Below are positions 6,635-11,341 of a stretch of DNA of 11,341 nt, piece by piece. The notes under the pieces were generated by a model. That model made no database searches. It was not told the DNA's origin and was given only the letters and a program-made list of their open reading frames with translations. Numbering within the stretch: position 1 is the first letter of the stretch; the number at the start of each line of letters is the position of its first letter. The translations under genes were made by a program, and so were the position numbers. The stretch lies in NCBI GenBank assembly GCA_947600345.1, contig CANQGC010000071.1:1-11341 (forward strand), written 5' to 3'. The DNA comes from an uncultured Clostridia bacterium (lineage in GTDB: Bacteria > Bacillota > Clostridia > Christensenellales > Aristaeellaceae).

Positions 6635-6673
6635 CGCGCCGCACACTGATCGCGAAAATCGGTGCGCGGCGCG
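6635..6673. repeat. large imperfect inverted repeat (stem-loop) downstream of the aldolase gene
   Basis: Bases 6635-6650 pair with 6658-6673 in a 16-position stem, with one A/C mismatch and one T-G pair, around a seven-base loop. It lies 53 nt after the aldolase stop. Neither strand has a T-tract next to it, so it is not a classical intrinsic terminator. It may be an mRNA 3'-end stabiliser, a factor-dependent termination site or a copy of a dispersed palindromic repeat. The rest of 6582-6790 shows no supported gene; it is rich in GGCAAG/GGGC-type purine runs and nothing more can be said about it. Confidence 0.55.
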
Positions 6674-6790
6674 CTTGCAACCGAGCAGGCAAAGAAGGGC
6701 AAGCAAGGGGCGGCTACGAGAAAGCGGTACGGCGGGGCCTGGAGGGGAGGGTTTTCGATAAATTTCATATGGAAGCAACAGAGAAAGGAC

Positions 6791-6819
6791 TTTACAAATG
6801 TGTCCCGCTATGCTATAAT
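6791..6819 (+). promoter_or_regulatory. SigA-type promoter for the tRNA-Ala gene
   Basis: TTTACA (6791-6796) and a perfect TATAAT (6814-6819) are separated by exactly 17 bases. The expected transcription start is near 6826, where a 6-bp hairpin (CGTTCG 6826-6831, loop 6832-6835, CGAACG 6836-6841) forms the tRNA leader. The tRNA begins at 6852. Confidence 0.85.
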
Positions 6820-6851
6820 CTAATACGTTCGAAAGCGAACGCCGAACGCAT

Positions 6852-6925
6852 GGGGCATTAGCTCAGTTGGCTAGAGCGCTACACTGGCAGTGTAGAGGTC
6901 ACGAGTTCGAGTCTCGTATGCTCCA
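6852..6925 (+). tRNA. tRNA-Ala (anticodon GGC)
   Basis: The 74 bases fold into a full cloverleaf: acceptor GGGGCAT/ATGCTCC, D stem GCTC/GAGC, anticodon stem CTACA/TGTAG with loop CTGGCAG (anticodon GGC), a five-base variable loop, T stem ACGAG/CTCGT with loop TTCGAGT, and discriminator A. The third acceptor pair is G-T (G3-U70 in RNA), the classic alanine identity element, which agrees with the GGC anticodon that reads GCC codons. The CCA tail is not encoded. The gene has its own promoter and terminator. Confidence 0.97.
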
Positions 6926-6933
6926 CTTAGAAG

Positions 6934-6971
6934 AGTTGCACAATCCGGATGGGTTGTGCAGCTTGTTTTTT
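6934..6971 (+). terminator. intrinsic terminator of the tRNA-Ala transcript
   Basis: TGCACAATCC (6937-6946) pairs with GGGTTGTGCA (6951-6960) around the loop GGAT. The stem extends by three more pairs (6934-6936 with 6961-6963), and a run of six T's follows at 6966-6971. It ends just after the tRNA. Confidence 0.85.
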
Positions 6972-7144
6972 GTGCAGAATGTGCAAAAAAATAGGCTCTG
7001 GGCTCACCATGATAGCTGTGCGTCATCGGCATGTGCTGTACAAAAATTGCACAGAACCGCGTTCATTCGCCCCGATCATGGGCTATCGCGCGTGCTGAAC
7101 ACGATCCACGACAGCTGCGAGTTCGTTCCGCTCCGCCCGGGCTG

Positions 7145-7420
7145 CATCCTGCTCTGTATCGCGCAGGCTATCCGAGCGGGCGCTGCATCTCGCTGGAGAG
7201 CAAGATCGCCCGGACCAAGGACGCCTGCTACGCCGCGCTGGAAACCGTCCGCAGGGCGGTGCGCGGAGGGGTCGGGCGGTTCACGAAGGCCGAGATTCTG
7301 GCGCTCCGCCTCGCGCTCAGCAAGACCTCGGTGGAGGGCTCCATCAAGCGGCTGGTGGACCTGGGCGAGCTGGAAAAGCACGGCTCCGGCAGGAACACGT
7401 TCTACGCGCGGAGCGAATAG
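7145..7420 (+). pseudogene. decayed C-terminal fragment of a Fic-family protein
   Basis: The readable part starts with LYRAGY and continues through GRCISLESKIARTKDACYAALE, which resembles the segment following the active-site motif in Fic-family (AMPylase) proteins (LLYRAGYxVGRYISLE...YYEAL). It then jumps directly to a winged-helix tail ending in KHGSGRNTFYARSE, typical of the C-terminus of the same proteins. About 60 residues that normally lie between them seem to be missing, and the HPFxDGNGR motif is absent in the same frame. A neighbouring frame at about 7083-7104 reads GLSRVLNTI, possibly a frameshifted relic of the part after that motif. No SD-supported start exists: the in-frame ATG at 7031 has no SD. 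I read it as an eroded gene remnant. The family is a recognition call from pattern memory, and the decay is moderately well supported. Confidence 0.55.
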
Positions 7421-7471
7421 AGGTTCGCGCAGGGCGCGCCGCAGCGGAACCAAAGCGCGCCCGAGTGGGAC

Positions 7472-7500
7472 AAAGAAATCCCCCGGCGAGGCCGGGGGAT
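7472..7500 (-). terminator. gap: intrinsic terminator after the GAPDH gene
   Basis: ATCCCCCGGC and GCCGGGGGAT (7478-7487 and 7491-7500) form a perfect 10-bp GC-rich stem with a three-base loop, 15 nt beyond the GAPDH stop. On the minus strand it is followed by TTCTTT, a short but acceptable T-tract. The plus strand has no T-tract beyond the stem, so it acts mainly for the minus-strand transcript. Confidence 0.85.
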
Positions 7501-7515
7501 GCGGCTTTATGGGGA

Positions 7516-8529
7516 TTACTTCAGCTCGGAGAAGTACTTGATGGTGCGGACCATCTGGCTCACATAGCTGTTCTCGTTGTCGTACCAGGAGACGACCTGC
7601 ACCTGAGAGGTGCCGTTGTCCAGGTTCTTCACCATGGTCTGGGTGGCATCGAACAGGGAGCCGTAGCGCATGCCGATGACGTCGGAGGAGACGATCTCGT
7701 CGGTGTTGTAGCCGAAGGACTCGGTGGCCTCCGCCTTCATCTGGGCGTTGATCTGCTCGATGGTGGGAGCGCCCTTGACGACAGCGTTCAGGATCGTGGT
7801 GGAGCCGGTGGGGGTGGGCACGCGCTGGGCGGCGCCGATCAGCTTGCCGTTGAGCTCCGGAATGACCAGGCCGATGGCCTTGGCGGCGCCGGTGCTGTTG
7901 GGAACGATGTTGCAAGCGGCGGCGCGGGAGCGGCGCAGGTCACCCTTGCGCTGCGGACCGTCCAGGATCATCTGGTCGCCGGTGTAGGCGTGGATCGTGC
8001 ACATGATGCCGGACTCGATGGGGCACAGGTCGTTCAGGGCCTTGGCCATCGGGGCGAGGCAGTTGGTGGTGCAGGAAGCGGCGGAGATGATGGTGTCCTC
8101 GGGCTTCAGGGTCTCGTGGTTGACGTTGTACACGATGGTGGGCAGATCGTTGCCGGCCGGAGCGGAGATGACGACCTTGCGGGCGCCAGCGTCGATGTGC
8201 GCCTGGGACTTGGCCTTGGAGGTGTAGAAGCCGGTGCACTCCAGGACGACGTCCACGCCCAGCTCGCCCCACGGAAGCTCCGCGGCATTCGCCTTGGCAT
8301 AGATGGTGATCTTCTTGCCGTCGACCACGATGTTGTCCTCGCCGGCCTCGACGGTGTGGGTGTTGGCGTAGTTGCCCTGGGTGGAGTCATACTTCAGCAG
8401 GTGCGCCAGCATCTTCGGGGAAGTCAGGTCGTTGATGGCGACGATCTCGTAGCCCTCGGCATTGAACATCTGACGGAAGGCCAGGCGGCCGATGCGGCCG
8501 AAACCATTGATAGCAACTTTGACAGCCAT
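7516..8529 (-). CDS. gap: glyceraldehyde-3-phosphate dehydrogenase, type I
   Basis: This 337-residue protein is a complete phosphorylating GAPDH, converting glyceraldehyde 3-phosphate, NAD+ and phosphate to 1,3-bisphosphoglycerate in glycolysis. Visible features are the Rossmann turn GFGRIGR (9-15), D34 (IND, typical of NAD-specific glycolytic enzymes), the active site SCTTNC with C153, H180 (TIHAYT) and the phosphate-binding QRVPTPTGS segment with R236. The length is standard. AGGAGGT (8538-8544 on the plus strand) precedes the ATG by 8 nt. The gene has its own promoter, leader structure and terminator, so it can be expressed alone, although no clear terminator separates it from deoB upstream. 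It lacks the usual neighbours pgk and tpiA in this window. Confidence 0.98.
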   Translation of the reverse strand: MAVKVAINGFGRIGRLAFRQMFNAEGYEIVAINDLTSPKMLAHLLKYDSTQGNYANTHTVEAGEDNIVVDGKKITIYAKANAAELPWGELGVDVVLECTGFYTSKAKSQAHIDAGARKVVISAPAGNDLPTIVYNVNHETLKPEDTIISAASCTTNCLAPMAKALNDLCPIESGIMCTIHAYTGDQMILDGPQRKGDLRRSRAAACNIVPNSTGAAKAIGLVIPELNGKLIGAAQRVPTPTGSTTILNAVVKGAPTIEQINAQMKAEATESFGYNTDEIVSSDVIGMRYGSLFDATQTMVKNLDNGTSQVQVVSWYDNENSYVSQMVRTIKYFSELK

Positions 8530-8567
8530 GATGAAAAACCTCCTAAAATTCTTCGGGTAGCAATACG

Positions 8568-8590
8568 GGCACCATAATCATTATAGTACC
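8568..8590 (-). promoter_or_regulatory. inverted repeat in the GAPDH 5' leader
   Basis: Two 11-base arms (8568-8578 and 8580-8590) are inverted repeats that match at 9 of 11 positions. Read as minus-strand RNA the two differences become G-U pairs, so up to ten pairs could form around a small loop. It lies about 10 nt after the predicted transcription start and contains TATAAT. It could be an mRNA-stabilising 5' hairpin, a repressor operator or a second -10 region; the G-U pattern favours RNA. Confidence 0.5.
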
Positions 8591-8605
8591 GCAAATTACA
8601 TCCAT

Positions 8606-8634
8606 ATTGTACCCCATCCCCATGGGAATGACAA
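8606..8634 (-). promoter_or_regulatory. SigA-type promoter of the GAPDH gene
   Basis: Read on the minus strand, TTGTCA (8629-8634) and TACAAT (8606-8611) are separated by exactly 17 bases; each matches the consensus at five of six positions. A run of seven A's lies just upstream of the -35 box and may act as an UP element. The start site is expected near 8599, giving a leader of about 70 nt. Confidence 0.82.
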
Positions 8635-8682
8635 GTGTTTTTTTGGTAAAATCGAATCATTCCGGGGGAAAGGGGAGCAAAC

Positions 8683-9867
<1,185 letters not shown>

Positions 9868-9870
9868 GCG

Positions 9871-10608
9871 TCATCCCTCCGATCGTAGTATATCCGCCAG
9901 CCGCGAAATCATTTCCCCGCAGGTGGGCTGACCGCGCGTGGCGTCCACCGTATCCGCAAAGATCCGGTATTGGTTATCAAACTTGTCGCTCTGCCAGGCC
10001 CGGCCAATGACGTGGCGCATGGCGCGCTCGGCCTGCCCGGCGCTCAGCCCCGCCAGCTCCCCGGCGGTGGGGTAGACCCGGCGGCAGAGGGCGCGGCGCG
10101 CGCCGTCGTCCGTGGCGCAGATCAGCGCGGCGTACTTCAGGCACTCCCGGCCCGGATGCGGGGGCACGCCCAGCGCGCTCAGCAGCGCGTCCGCGCGGCG
10201 AAGCTCCCCGGCGGAGAAGTCCGGCGGCGAGTGGCGCAGCGCCTCCACGGCGGCGCGGAAGCCCTCGGGCTCCAGCGGCTTGTCCAGGATGCGCGCGCCC
10301 AGCGCCTCCAGCTCCGAGCGCCGGGGAAGCACGAATTCCGGCCAGCGCAGCAGCAGCACCGCGGGGCGCGAGGGCAGCGCCAGCGTTCCCAGGGCGCGCC
10401 GGGCGAGCGCGGGGCCGTCCATCCAGGGAAGCTCCGCGTCCGCGACCAACAGGTTTGGCCGCAGATCCATCACCGCGTCCCAGGCGCGCAGGCCGTCCTG
10501 CTCCATCCGAAGCAGGCGCACGCCGGCGTCCGCGAGCAGATCGGGAAGCTCCCTGCGCGCGCGGGGCGCGGCGGCGGCCACCACGGCGGTTTGGATGGGT
10601 CTGTCCAT
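9871..10608 (-). CDS. Spo0A-like protein with a degenerate receiver domain
   Basis: This 245-residue protein has two parts. Residues 1-125 resemble a response-regulator receiver: D57 in NLLVADAELPWMDG matches the phosphoacceptor and K110 (LDKP) is kept. The acidic pair near the N-terminus is replaced by alanines (VVAAAAP, 9-15), and the expected Ser/Thr after the fourth strand is absent (AVLLLRW). Residues 146-245 match the Spo0A DNA-binding domain, from GVPPH (147-151) and VYP (178-180) through the recognition-helix region ERAMRHVIGRAW (194-205) to QPTCGEMISRLADILR (227-242). A GAGGAG (10619-10624) precedes the ATG by 10 nt, a little far. It probably binds DNA as a regulator whose activity may not depend on normal phosphorylation. 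It may be a Spo0A paralogue rather than the master sporulation regulator itself. It precedes and is coupled to deoB. Confidence 0.83.
   Translation of the reverse strand: MDRPIQTAVVAAAAPRARRELPDLLADAGVRLLRMEQDGLRAWDAVMDLRPNLLVADAELPWMDGPALARRALGTLALPSRPAVLLLRWPEFVLPRRSELEALGARILDKPLEPEGFRAAVEALRHSPPDFSAGELRRADALLSALGVPPHPGRECLKYAALICATDDGARRALCRRVYPTAGELAGLSAGQAERAMRHVIGRAWQSDKFDNQYRIFADTVDATRGQPTCGEMISRLADILRSEG
9875..9880 (-). promoter_or_regulatory. deoB: deoB ribosome-binding site that fixes a TTG start
   Basis: GGAGGG on the minus strand lies inside the last codons of the Spo0A-like gene, 7 nt before TTG (9865-9867). An ATG at 9872-9874 directly after it is in another frame and overlaps the upstream stop, so it does not start deoB. 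Confidence 0.7.
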
Positions 10609-10626
10609 GCGGCTTCATCTCCTCGC

Positions 10627-10642
10627 GCCGCTCCAAAGCGGC
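10627..10642 (-). promoter_or_regulatory. stem-loop just before the Spo0A-like gene's SD
   Basis: GCCGCT (10627-10632) pairs with AGCGGC (10637-10642) in a perfect 6-bp stem with a four-base loop. It ends 2 nt before the GAGGAG SD of the Spo0A-like gene and has no T-tract. It may affect ribosome access; that is inference. Confidence 0.35.
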
Positions 10643-10674
10643 CCTCCTGGCGCAGAGATGGAAAACCTATCGTT

Positions 10675-10695
10675 TTACCATTCTACGAGGTGCAT
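10675..10695 (-). CDS. six-codon micro-ORF (possible leader peptide MHLVEW)
   Basis: On the minus strand an ATG at 10693-10695 opens a six-codon reading frame, MHLVEW, ending in TAA. It has an unusually good start context for something so short: GGAGG (10703-10707) with 7 nt spacing. It lies between the stop of the AI-2E-type gene and the Spo0A-like gene and is followed by the stem-loop at 10627-10642. It could be a regulatory leader peptide for the downstream genes, or a chance SD/ATG pair. There is no homology to rely on, only position and start context. Confidence 0.35.
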   Translation of the reverse strand: MHLVEW

Positions 10696-10754
10696 ATAAA
10701 TTCCTCCGTACTTCGGGCGAAAAATGCACGTTCGGCCAGGATTTATCGCTATTT

Positions 10755-11341
10755 TTACGAATTCTCCCCCAAACGGCGGCGAATGAGCTCCCGCAGGAGG
10801 GTGTAGATCACCGAGACCACCGGGATCACGAAGAACATTCCCAGTATGCCCGCGAGCGCGCCGCCGACCATGATGGCGGCCAGCGTGACGTAGGCCGGCA
10901 GGCCCACGGACTCGCCCACGACCTTCGGGTAGATGAAGTTCCCCTCCACCTGCTGGGCCACCAGCGAGAGCGCAGCGAAGATCAGCGCCTTCACCGGCGA
11001 CACCGTCACCACCAGCACCACGCCCAGCACCAGCGAGAGCATCGCGCCGATGTAGGGGATCAGCGCGAACACGGCGGTCATGCAGGCGATGGTCATGGCG
11101 TAGGGGACGCGGAAGATCAGCGCCAGCAACAGCACCAGCCCGCCCAGGATCAGCGCCTCCAGGCACTGGCAGGAGAGGAAGGTGCGGAAGGTCGAAACGA
11201 ACAGCGACGTGGAGCGGATGAGCGGCGCGGAGAACCGCTCCGGCAGCAGCGCCCGCACGCAGCGGGAGGCCCGGCGCTTGAGCGCGGCCTTGTCCGCCAG
11301 CAGGTAGATGGCCAGGATCAGCGCCAGCACCACGTCCGCCA
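10755..11341 (-). CDS. AI-2E / YtvI-type integral membrane protein, C-terminal part
   Basis: At least 195 residues of a protein cut by the right edge; the frame is still open there. It belongs to the AI-2E transporter family (PF01594-like), which also includes the sporulation membrane protein YtvI. Several hydrophobic segments are visible, near VLALILAIYLLA at the edge, ALILGGLVLLLALIF, IACMTAVFALIPYIGAML, and two more near the end. The family's conserved C-terminal stretch is present: QQVEGNFIYPKVVGESVGLP, then a glycine-rich helix ending in IPVVSVIYTLLREL. The actual substrate of most members is unknown; the AI-2 label comes from a few examples. It lies upstream of the micro-ORF and the Spo0A-like gene, and no clear terminator separates them, so shared transcription is possible. 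Confidence 0.87.
   Translation of the reverse strand, partial: ADVVLALILAIYLLADKAALKRRASRCVRALLPERFSAPLIRSTSLFVSTFRTFLSCQCLEALILGGLVLLLALIFRVPYAMTIACMTAVFALIPYIGAMLSLVLGVVLVVTVSPVKALIFAALSLVAQQVEGNFIYPKVVGESVGLPAYVTLAAIMVGGALAGILGMFFVIPVVSVIYTLLRELIRRRLGENS

Noticed and set aside
6553..6768. Minus-strand open frame of 71 codons in the spacer after the aldolase gene
   Set aside because: No SD before its ATG, no recognisable domain, and it runs through the large stem-loop and into the aldolase gene's end. It might be translated repeat sequence.
7119..7137. Possible direct repeat of the tRNA 3' end (GAGTTCG ... GCTCC) as an attachment site
   Set aside because: Only two short words match the tRNA 3' end, with different spacing and sequence between; this is expected by chance.
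6867..7541. Plus-strand open frame of 224 codons starting within the tRNA
   Set aside because: It begins inside a certain tRNA, crosses two terminators and reads the Fic-like remnant in the wrong frame.
8640..8682. Terminator between deoB and the GAPDH gene
   Set aside because: No stem of more than four or five pairs followed by a T-tract could be found on the minus strand, so read-through into the GAPDH leader cannot be excluded.

Overview
The window is a GC-rich stretch, judged by eye, of a bacterial chromosome. Strong AGGAGG-type Shine-Dalgarno (SD) sites, a Spo0A-type DNA-binding domain and Gram-positive-style promoters and terminators point to a high-GC, probably anaerobic member of the Bacillota (Clostridia). 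That placement is inference; no marker gene here fixes the taxon.

Positions 73-6581 hold eight tightly packed plus-strand genes with start/stop overlaps or short SD-bearing gaps. In order they encode an SDR dehydrogenase with altered catalytic residues, a zinc-dependent medium-chain dehydrogenase, a DUF4432 aldose-epimerase-like protein, a ribokinase-family kinase, a small cytosolic discoidin-like protein, a cupin, a second ribokinase-family kinase and a divergent DeoC-type aldolase. This looks like a dedicated catabolic cluster: mutarotation and redox adjustment of an unusual (probably deoxy or keto) sugar, phosphorylation, then retro-aldol cleavage. The transporter, regulator and promoter must lie upstream of the window. 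The substrate cannot be read from the sequence.

Positions 6582-7515 are a spacer region. It holds a large stem-loop with no T-tract, a well-formed SigA-type promoter, a tRNA-Ala(GGC) with the G3-U70 identity pair, its terminator, and a decayed C-terminal fragment of a Fic-family protein.

From 7516 to the right edge everything is on the minus strand. Reading in transcription order from the right edge: a partial AI-2E/YtvI-type membrane protein, a six-codon micro-ORF with a strong SD, a Spo0A-like protein with a degenerate receiver domain, phosphopentomutase deoB (TTG start, 3 nt after the preceding stop), then glyceraldehyde-3-phosphate dehydrogenase with its own strong promoter, a leader inverted repeat and a terminator.

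The metabolic genes form a chain across both strands. DeoB can make deoxyribose 5-phosphate, DeoC-type aldolases split it to glyceraldehyde 3-phosphate plus acetaldehyde, GAPDH consumes the triose phosphate, and an alcohol dehydrogenase could in principle take the aldehyde. The most unusual items are the eight-gene cluster itself, its SDR with Tyr-to-Phe and Asn-to-Asp changes, and the Spo0A-like protein with a non-canonical receiver.
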